64,000 bases of DNA from Paenibacillus sediminis (GTDB taxonomy: Bacteria; Bacillota; Bacilli; Paenibacillales; Paenibacillaceae), in NCBI RefSeq assembly GCF_017873765.1, contig NZ_JAGGKP010000009.1:1-64000 (forward strand), read 5' to 3'. The notes below the pieces were generated by a model. The model saw only the letters and a list, made by a program, of their open reading frames with translations, did not search any database and was not told where the DNA came from. Positions 24,141 to 32,902 of the stretch are shown here, in pieces. The stretch's first letter is position 1, and every line of letters begins with the position of its first letter. Made by a program: the position numbers and the translations under genes.

Positions 24141-25451
24141 TTACAATGTTTTGATTCCGCGCTTGTCGTTGTCCATTGTAACCTCTTGGATGGGGTGACC
24201 TGTTGATTGAAGCACTTCTCGCAGCGGCACCCAAACTTTATCATTCCGAATGGAGATTGAAATTTGGATAGAAGATGCTTTGGATTCAGGTCTCACAATT
24301 TGTAGCAGGCTCTTCTTCAAATCGACTACCAGCAGATATGGCTCTTGTGAAATAGTCACCTGCCTCTCTTGACCCTGCCAATACACCTCGGCCCCCAGCT
24401 TCTCCATAAGCGTCCTAAGCGGAACCATATATTTGTTATTTTCAATGCGATACTCGCCTGACTTAAGTTCGGTCTGCATACGTCCGACTTCAAGTGCCAG
24501 CACCGTTCCAGGATGGAACAATTCAGCGTTAACGTCCACGTGACTCTCGATCCACGCTGTACCTGGTGCTATACGATGACTCCATTTTGATTCGACGTGA
24601 ACAGAGAAATGCAGCGGTTCATCTTCTGGAGTAAGTGTCTTGAATGTATATCCATGATCACGGTAAAACGAAATAATTTGCGGCAATGCTTTCACCGTTT
24701 CGTTGTGACCAGCCCCATCATGCATCAATACAATCATTCGATCATTCAGCTTCGCCTTTTCGACATTGCTGATGATCTCTTTTGCAGGGACATTCTTACG
24801 TGTAGAGTCACCACTGTCGACATTCCAGTCGACCACATGATATCCACCCTTTTCTAACAAATCAAAATAAGTTTGATCAAAATGACCGTACGTCCCTCCA
24901 GGCGCTCTAATAAGCTGCGGACGAATGCCGACAATATCATTGATGACTTCTTCAGTCTGTTTAATTTGATTCCAGAACGAAACAAAATTTTGATAGAGCT
25001 GGCTGTACTCATGGTTATAAGTGTGATTGCCAATCGCATGTCCTTCATTCACGATTCTGCTAATCAGTTCTGGCGATTGCTTGGATTGTTCTCCTAGCAC
25101 AAAAAAGGTCGCAGGCACTTTCTCTTCTTTCAAAATATTAAGAACTTCCGGGGTATTTTTACTAGGACCATCATCAAAGGTTAAATAAACGGTTTTGGGC
25201 TGTTTGGGGGTTGGTTGTTTTTGATCTTGCGCGGCAGAGCTTAACGTTTGAAAATGAACGGGCTTACTAGCATAAGATGCTGCATCTATTTTACTGCTTG
25301 ACGAATGATTAATAGTCTGGTCGATATCAAGTGCGGAATAAGTCGATAAAGCCGATGAATGATAGCTGAATAAATAGAACAGTATAACTGCCACTGTCCA
25401 AATCCATTTTAAACTTCTGCGAAAAAAAGGTTTACTAACGCCCTTATTCAT
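24141..25451 (-). CDS. Polysaccharide deacetylase with copper-amine-oxidase-N-like tail
   Basis: A 436-residue exported or membrane-anchored enzyme. After a signal/anchor helix (about 12-32) comes a NodB deacetylase domain with YLTFDDGPS, GNHTYNHEY (the metal-binding Asp-His-His triad) and RAPGGTYGH, which de-N-acetylates peptidoglycan or another surface glycan. The C-terminal 120 residues (KYMVPLRTLMEKLGAEVYW…) form the copper-amine-oxidase-N-like module common on Paenibacillus surface proteins, probably for wall attachment. The ATG at 25451 follows GGAGG; the longest frame began 15 bases earlier. Confidence 0.92.
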   Translation of the reverse strand: MNKGVSKPFFRRSLKWIWTVAVILFYLFSYHSSALSTYSALDIDQTINHSSSSKIDAASYASKPVHFQTLSSAAQDQKQPTPKQPKTVYLTFDDGPSKNTPEVLNILKEEKVPATFFVLGEQSKQSPELISRIVNEGHAIGNHTYNHEYSQLYQNFVSFWNQIKQTEEVINDIVGIRPQLIRAPGGTYGHFDQTYFDLLEKGGYHVVDWNVDSGDSTRKNVPAKEIISNVEKAKLNDRMIVLMHDGAGHNETVKALPQIISFYRDHGYTFKTLTPEDEPLHFSVHVESKWSHRIAPGTAWIESHVDVNAELFHPGTVLALEVGRMQTELKSGEYRIENNKYMVPLRTLMEKLGAEVYWQGQERQVTISQEPYLLVVDLKKSLLQIVRPESKASSIQISISIRNDKVWVPLREVLQSTGHPIQEVTMDNDKRGIKTL

Positions 25452-25590
25452 CTTTGTTACCTCCACATTTCTATGAGTTCATCGTTCTGATAGATTATAT
25501 GGTGGTAGATGAAAAAATAGACTTTGATTAAATCTGCTTTTTTGCTTTCGTGGGCATCCTTATGTTATAAGGGATTTATGGAGTGTGACT

Positions 25591-26247
25591 ATGATGGACT
25601 TATTTAAAATCATCCAATATCTATTTGAACAATACGGGTACAGTGTACTTTTTGCAGGGCTGCTGCTTGAATTTATCGCTTTGCCGTTTCCTGGAGAAAC
25701 GACGATGGCTTACGCGGGATTTTTATCCTACGAAGGATTGTTAAATTGGGAGCTGCTTATTATATTTGCATTTTTCGGCACGGTAACCGGGATGACGATT
25801 ACTTATTTTATTGGTAAAAAACTCGGCATTCCGTTTATTCAGAAATACGGCAAATGGTTTCTATTAAATCCGTCCAAATTGGAGCGTACGCAGAAGTGGT
25901 TCCAGAAATACGGGTTCGGTTTCATCTTCATCGGATATTTCATTCCTGGCGTACGCCATTTTACCGGTTATTTTGCAGGTGTTATCTCTCTTCCGCTTCG
26001 TAAGTTCACCATTTATGCCTATAGCGGAGCCATCCTGTGGGTCACGCTGTTCATTGGTATCGGCAGATGGTTCGGACCACAGTGGGAGTCCGCATTTAAA
26101 TACGCCGAGCAATATGCGCTGATGATCGTGATTGGTATTATTATACTTGCCTCGATCTTCGTCATATACCGGATGCGAAATCAGCTTTGGAAATTGATAG
26201 TGAATTCGAAAGCTGAAGATAAAATCAAATCGAAAGAGACGAAGTAA
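25591..26247 (+). CDS. DedA-family membrane protein
   Basis: A 218-residue inner-membrane protein of the DedA (SNARE-associated/VTT) superfamily, whose members act as lipid flippases, for example for undecaprenyl phosphate or phosphatidylethanolamine. Family features visible are FPGETTMAYAGFL near the N-terminus, GxxxGMTITYFIGKKLG, and FIGYFIPGVRHFTGYFAG with the conserved Arg. The ATG at 25591 follows GGAG at seven bases; a GTG two codons earlier is the longest-frame start. It is monocistronic and convergent with the MFS gene only five bases away. Confidence 0.92.
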   Translation: MMDLFKIIQYLFEQYGYSVLFAGLLLEFIALPFPGETTMAYAGFLSYEGLLNWELLIIFAFFGTVTGMTITYFIGKKLGIPFIQKYGKWFLLNPSKLERTQKWFQKYGFGFIFIGYFIPGVRHFTGYFAGVISLPLRKFTIYAYSGAILWVTLFIGIGRWFGPQWESAFKYAEQYALMIVIGIIILASIFVIYRMRNQLWKLIVNSKAEDKIKSKETK

Positions 26248-26252
26248 AAAAG

Positions 26253-27482
26253 TTACATCGCAGCCTGCTCATTAGAGTGAAAACGTCTCCCCGCGAGCAT
26301 CATGCTAAGGCCGATTATAATAAAAGCAGCACCGCCAATCCAGCCGAGCGACCTCGGCTCCACGTACTCAAGAGCCACCCCTGCCCCGAACATCGAGCAG
26401 CCGATGAGCGTATTTCCAATAGTTGCCATCATACCAAACAGCATCCCATGATACCGCTGCGGGGTCTCATTCATAATCAGTGTATCCAGGCTGGCATTCC
26501 CAAGGCCTGACATCAATGATAGAGCCAAATACAGAATACATGCCCAAATAAAATGATTACTTTGACTAACGCACATTAAAAGAACACCCTCTGCAATTAA
26601 AGCACATACTCCCCAAAGCATAAGCTTTGTGTTGACAAAGCGTACCAAAGTAAAGCTTAGCATTAGACCTGCTCCAAGTGATGCGTAAAAGAATCCTATC
26701 CCTAAATCCCCCATTCCATACTCCTGAACAGCATAGACACTTATCAATACATTATCGATCCCATTTACAATAGACACACATATTTCAAACACAATAATCC
26801 ACTTTAACACAGCGGAATGTCTCAACAAATAAATGAAGGAAGAACGGTCTCTATAGATCGGACTATCAGACTCTGCCCACTCCTCTACTCTCTCAATTTC
26901 CTGCTTCGGATACTTAATCGTCGAGATCGTAAGTCCGGCAATAAGAAAGGATACGCTATTTACTACAAAAGCATACTGTGAGCCAAACCAATACGATACA
27001 ATTCCGCCCGCAAAGGCTCCAATAATGAGAATGAGTCCATTCATTACTTGTTCTAAGCTGTTAACGGTTAACAGCCTCTCTGTACTTACCAGCAGTGGTA
27101 TAGAAGACTTGCGAGCTGGGGCATACAGCGCTTCTAAAGCCGCTAAAATAAATGTCACACTGTAAAGAATCCATAAATCCCCTTTCGAATGAACGGCTAA
27201 CAAGGAGATCGCAACGACCGAACGAACGATGTCTGTAACGACCATCAGTTTCTTACGGGATATCCGGCTTGCCAGCATACCGCCTGCAGGTCCGAATACC
27301 AGAAAAGGTATCACACGAATCGCCATCGTGATGCCTACTGCCATACCTGATCCCGTCAATGATATGACAAGCGACAATAAGGCGACCTGGCTGAACCGAT
27401 CTCCAATGCCGTTCACGGTGCCTGACAAGAACAGACGTGCATATTGTTTTTCTTTTCGCAAAAGTGACATTGCCATTAACAT
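26253..27482 (-). CDS. Major facilitator superfamily exporter
   Basis: A 409-residue transporter with about 12 membrane helices. The MFS loop signature between helices 2 and 3 is visible (GGMLASRISRKKLMV), and the organisation resembles MdfA/Bcr- or MefA-like drug and macrolide exporters. The start could be the ATG at 27482 or one shortly after it; the first longest-frame codon is a TTG. A tandem palindromic operator lies immediately upstream (27509-27540), so it is probably repressed by a MarR- or TetR-type regulator that is not encoded next to it. The substrate is unknown. Confidence 0.88.
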   Translation of the reverse strand: MLMAMSLLRKEKQYARLFLSGTVNGIGDRFSQVALLSLVISLTGSGMAVGITMAIRVIPFLVFGPAGGMLASRISRKKLMVVTDIVRSVVAISLLAVHSKGDLWILYSVTFILAALEALYAPARKSSIPLLVSTERLLTVNSLEQVMNGLILIIGAFAGGIVSYWFGSQYAFVVNSVSFLIAGLTISTIKYPKQEIERVEEWAESDSPIYRDRSSFIYLLRHSAVLKWIIVFEICVSIVNGIDNVLISVYAVQEYGMGDLGIGFFYASLGAGLMLSFTLVRFVNTKLMLWGVCALIAEGVLLMCVSQSNHFIWACILYLALSLMSGLGNASLDTLIMNETPQRYHGMLFGMMATIGNTLIGCSMFGAGVALEYVEPRSLGWIGGAAFIIIGLSMMLAGRRFHSNEQAAM

Positions 27483-27508
27483 GTTCAATACCTAACCTTG
27501 TTTTATTA

Positions 27509-27540
27509 TTAGATAATTATCTAATTAGATATTAATCTAA
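27509..27540. promoter_or_regulatory. Tandem palindromic operator upstream of the MFS gene
   Basis: TTAGATAATTATCTAA (27509-27524, perfect) is directly followed by TTAGATATTAATCTAA (27525-27540, near-perfect). The 16-base period gives two repressor half-site pairs in a row. The size and sequence style resemble MarR-family boxes. It lies 27 bases from the MFS start. Confidence 0.6.
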
Positions 27541-27576
27541 TAATTTCTGATTGTCACTTCTTTTTTTGGAAAATAA

Positions 27577-27861
27577 AGCGAAGCTGGCCGAAATAGCGCA
27601 GCTAGTAACAATGCTGCCCTCAATTCGTCGAATACTGAGCAGCAGCAAAGTGTAAGAGCTGAAGGTAAAGCCAAAAACATTGGTATGAAAGGCGAGCAGT
27701 CTGAGCCACACGAGCGGCATAGTATTATGAGCCATGACGAGGAAATTGTATTCGTCATAAATAATCAGATCAATACGTCAACACGGGAGGAACAAATTCT
27801 GCAATCGAAAACTCCAACACAAAACAGCAACAATCAGTTGGTGGAGGTAAAGGAACTTTAG
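27577..27861 (+). pseudogene. Open frame without a start, possible decayed gene
   Basis: The plus frame 27577-27861 has 94 open codons of coding-like composition (…NNAALNSSNTEQQQSVRAEG… IMSHDEEIVFVINNQINTST). The first methionine is at 27685, with no ribosome-binding site. A second frame in the same stretch (27562-27660) also reads like protein (LENKAKLAEIAQLVTMLPSI). The two together suggest a frameshifted relic. No family recognised. The neighbouring stretch 27862-28054 contains only a repeat and a terminator. Confidence 0.25.
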
Positions 27862-27916
27862 TCAAAAACAGAGGGATGAACAAAGAGTAAATAGAACAAG
27901 AAAACAAGGACACAAC

Positions 27917-27970
27917 ATCATGAAGTACTTCATAGGATCTCAGATTTTTCTTTTGATTTCCTTAATCGAT
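27917..27970. repeat. Direct repeat, copy A
   Basis: About 54 bases sharing roughly 80% identity with 29270-29326, including the exact blocks GGATCTCAG and TTTTCTTTTGATTTCCTTA. The copies flank the DUF4760 gene and a decayed gene. Confidence 0.6.
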
Positions 27971-28054
27971 ACGCCTCCTGACATTCTATGATTATTCTGC
28001 TACATTCAGATAACGTGTCTTATATGTGCTGCTATCGCTCCATAAATAGGCATA

Positions 28055-28082
28055 AGAAAAAACACCCGAGTTGGGTGCTTCT
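28055..28082 (-). terminator. Terminator of the 28104-28235 / DUF4760 operon
   Basis: GCACCC/GGGTG hairpin on the minus strand followed by TTTTTTCTT. Confidence 0.7.
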
Positions 28083-28103
28083 TCAATAGTATTTACGATA
28101 TAT

Positions 28104-28235
28104 TTAAGTACGAAGTTCAACTTCCTTCAGCTTGAAAAACTCGAGTACTGGGAACTCAATTTTTGCTTCTTGTACGTCCTTTTGAAGCATCTTTTTCAAT
28201 TCCTCATAGGATTTTTTCATTAGTTCTTCTTTCAT
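28104..28235 (-). CDS. Small acidic/basic helical protein
   Basis: A 43-residue open frame, MKEELMKKSYEELKKML… FPVLEFFKLKEVELRT. The ATG is preceded by AAGGAG, which overlaps the stop of the DUF4760 gene 14 bases upstream, so the pair is translated from one transcript. The N-terminal part is an amphipathic helix. A terminator follows. No family recognised, but the ribosome-binding site and operon position support a real gene. Confidence 0.6.
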   Translation of the reverse strand: MKEELMKKSYEELKKMLQKDVQEAKIEFPVLEFFKLKEVELRT

Positions 28236-28249
28236 TATTCCCCAACTCC

Positions 28250-28891
28250 TTATAAACCAATCGGTGGTAAACTTCCGTAATCTTTACCCTGTTGTTTAAT
28301 CTTATGCGCTGTTTCCAACATTTGCAACTGTAATTTCTCAACTTCTAACCTTTTAGACCACTTTTTGTACAGTGAAACGAGATTTTTATAAGGAATTCCT
28401 TGAGCTCTTAGTATTGATATCCAAAGATGATTGGATTTAACGAAGTCACAGAAAACCATTGCAGAGGGAGTGTAGAGCAAATCTTCATCTGTAATTCTAC
28501 TCTCAATAACAGCGCTATAGAACTCCAACTGATTTAGTATAGTGACAATCCCAAGTCTTTGTTTCACAATACTATCAGCAATCATTTCTTTTGAAAGATG
28601 ATCTGGATTAATTTTGAAATCCTCATTAAATAGATGGTTGTCATCAGCAGGATCCTTAATCTCTTCTTTCAATTTTTGCTCATATTCAGAGGTGGATGTT
28701 ATTATTTCTTTCTCGAAGTAAGCTAGATACTCCATACTCTTCTCAGCGGCGGATCGCCTATTTCTGTCATTCAAGTCTTTTTTTAAAAGTTTTACCTGAT
28801 ATATTCCCTGAAACAAGCCACCAATCAACACAATACTCGCAATATTGCTGAGTATTTGAAAAATATCCTTTGTAAGTGTCCAACCTTGCAA
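28250..28891 (-). CDS. DUF4760-like membrane-anchored protein
   Basis: A 213-residue protein with one N-terminal membrane helix (about 12-30, LSNIASIVLIGGLFQGIYQV) and a helical cytoplasmic domain. The run VKLLKKDLNDRNRRSAAEK after the helix and the later LNQLEFYSAVI resemble DUF4760 proteins, which are often found in accessory regions. The start is a TTG at 28891 with an excellent AAGGAGG eight bases away. It is co-transcribed with the small gene at 28104. Function unknown. Confidence 0.65.
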   Translation of the reverse strand: MQGWTLTKDIFQILSNIASIVLIGGLFQGIYQVKLLKKDLNDRNRRSAAEKSMEYLAYFEKEIITSTSEYEQKLKEEIKDPADDNHLFNEDFKINPDHLSKEMIADSIVKQRLGIVTILNQLEFYSAVIESRITDEDLLYTPSAMVFCDFVKSNHLWISILRAQGIPYKNLVSLYKKWSKRLEVEKLQLQMLETAHKIKQQGKDYGSLPPIGL

Positions 28892-28962
28892 TATGTCCCC
28901 CTCCTTAATACCATTTTATTCGACATTAAGAAGGATTTCCCTGCTTCAAGCAACACTGCTTG

Positions 28963-29333
28963 CTACAGAACTGTTTCGAACTGGTCCTCACACTTGTCTT
29001 TGCATATTACTTGGGGGCTGTTATTAGGTTCTATATTGGTTTTTACACAGTTCTGTATCCAGTAAAGGAAGTGGAAAGTAGAACCGAGTTCGCGGAATAC
29101 TTCTTCACCCATTTTATGAAGAATATGAGCGGGAAAATCATTTAGATCCATTCTGGTGTAATACAATCCCTGATTCTATAACTTTGACACGCTTTAAACT
29201 TAGTAAGTTTTTATCAAAATTATAATGTTGACGCCTTAAATCCGGATCAATTGAACATGCTTGATGATCATCATTATGAAGTTCTCCATGGGATCTCAGT
29301 CTTTTCTTTTGATTTCCTTAGTCGATATATAAA
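28963..29333 (-). pseudogene. Frameshifted gene of unknown family
   Basis: Two minus frames join at about 29170. The upstream frame reads …HNDDHQACSIDPDLRRQHYN… KRVKVIESGIV, the downstream one YYTRMDLNDFPAHILHKMGE… FHFLYWIQNCVK to 28963. Both look like one globular protein split by a single indel. There is no start codon in the upstream frame, and its 5' part lies in the repeat at 29270-29326. 28892-28962 contains nothing more. Confidence 0.4.
29270..29326. repeat. Direct repeat, copy B
   Basis: Partner of 27917-27970. It overlaps the 5' side of the decayed gene at 28963-29333, so copy A may be a fragment of a second copy of that gene. Confidence 0.6.
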
Positions 29334-29365
29334 AAACTGACCAACGATCAGTTGGTCAGTTTTTT
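29331..29365. terminator. Bidirectional terminator
   Basis: Perfect 15-base stem AAAAAACTGACCAAC/GTTGGTCAGTTTTTT with a five-base loop, directly after the 29370 gene. Confidence 0.9.
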
Positions 29366-29369
29366 ATCT

Positions 29370-29561
29370 TTATCTTTTGGACTTCTGGGTTCCAGGCAGA
29401 AATGCCTTCAGCGCAGCGAGAATACCAGTTTCAACAAGCGCCGCGGAAAGTGCTACTAAGAGCCAATTCGGAGTGCCCATGGAGTAATAAAATATTCCAT
29501 GAACAATTAACAAAATCGCAAATGCCCAAATCAAGTTGATCCGTTTGATCCAATCGAACAT
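29370..29561 (-). CDS. Small two-helix membrane protein
   Basis: A 63-residue protein (MFDWIKRINLIWAFAILLIV…) with two hydrophobic segments at about 9-28 and 35-52 and a basic C-terminus. The ATG at 29561 follows GGTGGAG; the longest frame starts with a GTG that overlaps that site. No family recognised. Confidence 0.65.
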   Translation of the reverse strand: MFDWIKRINLIWAFAILLIVHGIFYYSMGTPNWLLVALSAALVETGILAALKAFLPGTQKSKR

Positions 29562-29642
29562 TTCGGTCTCCACCTTTTTCTAATCAATTTATGATTAGAA
29601 TTATTTACAGAAACCGGTAAGGTTATTCTATGGCATCCGGAA

Positions 29643-30665
29643 TTATGAGATGCTTTTATGCCAACGTTGTAACAAATTCATCTCTTTACTTGGCTGCATT
29701 CCTGCCTTACGTTCGATATCCAAAGGTCGGCTAAGCTCCCAATCTAGAGTATCACGAATGGTGTGAGAAAGTGGGCGGAATGTTAAACCGTTATCGATCG
29801 CTTTTTGAATATTTACCGATAGAAATCCAGGTTCATTCAAATGATCTGGAATCCACAAAGGCATCTCTGACCAAAATGCGACCTCATGACCAGTAAGAAA
29901 ATCTTCACTCACCCAGGTCAACCTAGCATCACTTTGAAGAGCTGATTTACATGTCTCTAGCAAATCACCCATAGTTAATTCATTGTCCGGTCCAGTTGCA
30001 TTGAATACCCCTGTTTTCTTATTCTCTATCATTCGAATTAACCACTCTGATAGATCTCTAACATCAATGAATTGAATTTGTTTATTTGGATTGCCAGGAG
30101 TAAGTACTTCCCCCCCTTTTGCCACCCTTTGCACCCAATAAGAAAAACGATCAGAATAATCGTTCGGACCCACTATTAGACCTGCGCGAATGGATAATGT
30201 CTTATTTGGCATTACTTCTTCAGCGGCCTGCTCGCACAAATATTTTAAAGGACCATAATATTCATTATAGATCGGACCAGCTGTTCCTTTTGTTATTTCT
30301 TCCGCCTTTTCCTTAGACATCGGGATAACCGGATGATTCTCATCAATTCCTATTTTTGATAAATCCGCATATACAGAAACGCTCGAAATGAACGTATAAT
30401 GCTGGGACGCGCCAGACAGAATCTCTGTCGTTTCTCTGACTGCCCGCGGCACAAAGCCGCACGTATCAATGACTGCATCCCACTCCCTTCCTTTAAGCGC
30501 CTCTAAATTACCGTTTCGGTCACCAATTAAATTCTCAATATTTGGGAACAGACTAGGGTTTTCTCTTCCACGATTGAAAAGGGTAACCTCATGCCCGAGT
30601 TCTTGAGCAGCTTCAACCAAATAACGCCCTAGAAATCTTTTCCCTCCAAGAATCAATAATTTCAT
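29643..30665 (-). CDS. NAD-dependent epimerase/dehydratase family protein
   Basis: A 340-residue extended short-chain dehydrogenase. The N-terminal Rossmann motif LILGGKRFLGRYL binds NAD(P). The substrate region includes ISSVSVYAD and a Tyr-x3-Lys (YYGPLKYLC), with later SIRAGLIVGP and IQFIDVRDLS. Proteins of this type modify nucleotide sugars or related substrates; the exact substrate cannot be told. The ATG follows GGGAGG. It is monocistronic. Confidence 0.85.
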   Translation of the reverse strand: MKLLILGGKRFLGRYLVEAAQELGHEVTLFNRGRENPSLFPNIENLIGDRNGNLEALKGREWDAVIDTCGFVPRAVRETTEILSGASQHYTFISSVSVYADLSKIGIDENHPVIPMSKEKAEEITKGTAGPIYNEYYGPLKYLCEQAAEEVMPNKTLSIRAGLIVGPNDYSDRFSYWVQRVAKGGEVLTPGNPNKQIQFIDVRDLSEWLIRMIENKKTGVFNATGPDNELTMGDLLETCKSALQSDARLTWVSEDFLTGHEVAFWSEMPLWIPDHLNEPGFLSVNIQKAIDNGLTFRPLSHTIRDTLDWELSRPLDIERKAGMQPSKEMNLLQRWHKSIS

Positions 30666-30800
30666 TACAGCCTCCCTATAGGTCAGACATTTCCTACTTA
30701 TGGTATTCGATTCAAATCATTCCCTTCCTCTAACAACACAAAAAGAGGCATACTACAATGGAATAAACCATTGCAATATACCTCGTCTTCTAATGATTTC

Positions 30801-31259
30801 TTATAATGCAGAGAGCACTTCTTCGGTATGCCCTTTCACCCGAACACCGCGCCATTCCTTGAGAAGCTTACCTTCCTCATCGATCAGAAATGTAGACCGA
30901 ACAATGCCATAATACTCACGCCCGTACATCTTTTTCAGTTGCCATACCCCAAACAGTTCGGCCACCTTGTGATCCTCATCTGAAAGAAGTGGAAACGGCA
31001 AGCCGTGCTTTTGAATAAATTTCTCATGCGATTTCAGACTGTCCGGACTAATGCCGAGAACGACTGCACCACGCTTGGTAAACAAATCATATCTATCTCG
31101 AAAATCACATGCTTCATTCGTGCAGCTTGGCGTACTGTCTTTCGGATAAAAGTAAAGAACTACTTTGCGGCCTTTAAACTGGCTAAGCGACACTTCTCCG
31201 CCACCCGAAGAAGGCAATGTAAAATCAGGGACAGGTTGTCCGATTTGAACGTGTTCCAT
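30801..31259 (-). CDS. bcp: Thioredoxin-dependent peroxiredoxin (Bcp/PrxQ)
   Basis: A 152-residue cytoplasmic peroxidase of the AhpC/TSA superfamily that reduces hydrogen peroxide and organic hydroperoxides with thioredoxin. The peroxidatic cysteine lies in STPSCTNEACDFRD, with a second Cys five residues later as in PrxQ-type enzymes, and FYPKD precedes it. The length is normal. The ATG at 31259 follows AAGGAG; a TTG one codon earlier opens the longest frame. Confidence 0.93.
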   Translation of the reverse strand: MEHVQIGQPVPDFTLPSSGGGEVSLSQFKGRKVVLYFYPKDSTPSCTNEACDFRDRYDLFTKRGAVVLGISPDSLKSHEKFIQKHGLPFPLLSDEDHKVAELFGVWQLKKMYGREYYGIVRSTFLIDEEGKLLKEWRGVRVKGHTEEVLSAL

Positions 31260-31301
31260 CAATATCAGCTCCTTGATAAACGTTGTCTTGTGCGAACGAT
31301 T

Positions 31302-32087
31302 TTAAGACCCCGCTCCGCGGTATTTTCTCACACCCATGTTCCAGCATGTTAAGCCGACAGCAAAGATCGCGATACCCATTAGCGGCGTCACAAGCGCCAT
31401 CCGGGTCATATCCTCACGCTGCAAGAAGAGCGAAGCCGGATATACGCCTACGAAAGCAAATGGCATAATCCACGTGAGCAATATTTGAATGAACCGGTTA
31501 TAAATCGTTACCGGATAACGACCATAAGCTTGCAAATTGTACATCAGCGGTAAAATGCCTGTCGGCGCGTCTGAATAGAAGGATATCGATGTCAGCGCAG
31601 TATAAATACCTGTATAAATAAGCACTGAGCTGACAACCATGATGAGTAGCGCTGGAATATGCCACCACTCGATATGAATCCCTAACTGGACCCCGCTAAC
31701 GATCATAATAATGGTCCCGATAAGTGATCCCATAAGCGCCGGCGGGTCTAGATTTTCCAACAAGATTTGAAACAGACTGTGTGCCGGACGAGTCATAATC
31801 CGGTCCATCTCGCCTTTTGTAATATATCGTTCACTAAAGCCCCACAAATTAACAAAGCAGCTGAACAGTCCGTACGGAATCATAAAATATCCATAGACAA
31901 ACACAATTTCAGACTCGCTCCATCCACCGAGACTATTCGTATGTCTGAATACGACAAATATAAAAATCAGATTCGTAAACTGAAACATTAAGTCCGATAT
32001 TACTTCTACCCAGAAATCCGCGCGGTAAGTAAGGCGTGATTTCATATAGTTCTTCATATATTCCCAAACTAATTCAATATAGTACAT
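31302..32087 (-). CDS. ABC-2 type transporter permease (second subunit)
   Basis: A 261-residue integral membrane protein with about six helices, of the ABC-2 family. The frame opens at 32198, but the ATG at 32087 has AAGGAGG nine bases upstream and gives the family-typical N-terminus (MYYIELVWEYMKNYMKSRL), so the longer start is rejected. It lies five bases after the partner permease and pairs with it and the ATPase at 32880. The set resembles DaunR-like multi-drug or polymer exporters; the substrate is unknown. Confidence 0.88.
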   Translation of the reverse strand: MYYIELVWEYMKNYMKSRLTYRADFWVEVISDLMFQFTNLIFIFVVFRHTNSLGGWSESEIVFVYGYFMIPYGLFSCFVNLWGFSERYITKGEMDRIMTRPAHSLFQILLENLDPPALMGSLIGTIIMIVSGVQLGIHIEWWHIPALLIMVVSSVLIYTGIYTALTSISFYSDAPTGILPLMYNLQAYGRYPVTIYNRFIQILLTWIMPFAFVGVYPASLFLQREDMTRMALVTPLMGIAIFAVGLTCWNMGVRKYRGAGS

Positions 32088-32092
32088 ACCCC

Positions 32093-32902
32093 TTAACCTC
32101 CTTGCACGAACAACCGAGTGCGAGCCTTGCGGTAGAGCAGCACAATCGGAATGAGCAGAATGACTAACCACAATAGCTGAATACCGAGTACGTTCCATGT
32201 CGTTGTTCCTTGAATTCGGCCTGTAAACACTGAGCTGGGCAAGTACGTAATCGCTTGAAAGGGCAGTACTTTCATTGTGCTTTGCAGCCAGAGCGGAAGG
32301 AAGCTAATCGGAATGATGAGTCCGGAAAATAGATCGACAACCGCCCGCTTCATCCGAATCATCCCATCAATGTTCTCGACAAAGAAAGCCATCAAGCCTG
32401 TAATAATATTGAGCTGGGAATTAATAAGAAAGCTGAGAAACAGCATCACTAGAAATACAGCCCAAGACGTGCCGCTTGTCGGAAGCTTAATTGGAAATAA
32501 GAGAAGTGCAATAACCATTCCTGGGATCATAAAGAGCATAAAGCGAAACAGACCTTCACCCAGTCCTTGCATCATCTTCACAACAACATAGTTATAAGGA
32601 CGAATAAACTGAATCGCGATGCTCCCATCCCGAACATCTGCGGCAATTTCCCGATCCAAATTGTTAAAATAAAAAGCTCTCGCCATCCAAGAAACTGCGA
32701 CATAAGTAGTCATCTGAGCGACTGTAAAACCACCCAGCTGCCCCTGTCCGCCATAAATAGCTTGCCAAGTAAAATAATAAACGCCGATATTGAGCGTATA
32801 TATAGCAATACCAGAATAGTAATTAACTCTGTAAGCGAGCATCGTAAGGAACCGAATACGAATAAAGTCTAGATATGCGCTAAACATGGAGGAGACGTTC
32901 AC
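32093..32902 (-). CDS. ABC-2 type transporter permease (first subunit)
   Basis: A 269-residue membrane protein, partner of the permease at 31302, with about six helices and the ABC-2 loop VRDGSIAIQFIRPYNYV that contacts the ATPase. Translation probably starts at a GTG (32902) with CAGGAG seven bases upstream, inside the end of the ATPase gene (23-base overlap). The ATG at 32887 has no ribosome-binding site. The heterodimeric permease pair with one ATPase is common in Firmicutes. Confidence 0.88.
   Translation of the reverse strand: MNVSSMFSAYLDFIRIRFLTMLAYRVNYYSGIAIYTLNIGVYYFTWQAIYGGQGQLGGFTVAQMTTYVAVSWMARAFYFNNLDREIAADVRDGSIAIQFIRPYNYVVVKMMQGLGEGLFRFMLFMIPGMVIALLLFPIKLPTSGTSWAVFLVMLFLSFLINSQLNIITGLMAFFVENIDGMIRMKRAVVDLFSGLIIPISFLPLWLQSTMKVLPFQAITYLPSSVFTGRIQGTTTWNVLGIQLLWLVILLIPIVLLYRKARTRLFVQGG

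Noticed and set aside
27532..27758. Two minus-strand hydrophobic frames upstream of the MFS gene
   Set aside because: They are the complement of a Ser/Gln/Asn-rich plus frame and have no ribosome-binding sites.
31302..32198. Extended N-terminus of the second ABC permease
   Set aside because: The additional 37 residues are polar and read through the end of the neighbouring gene; AAGGAGG supports the start at 32087.
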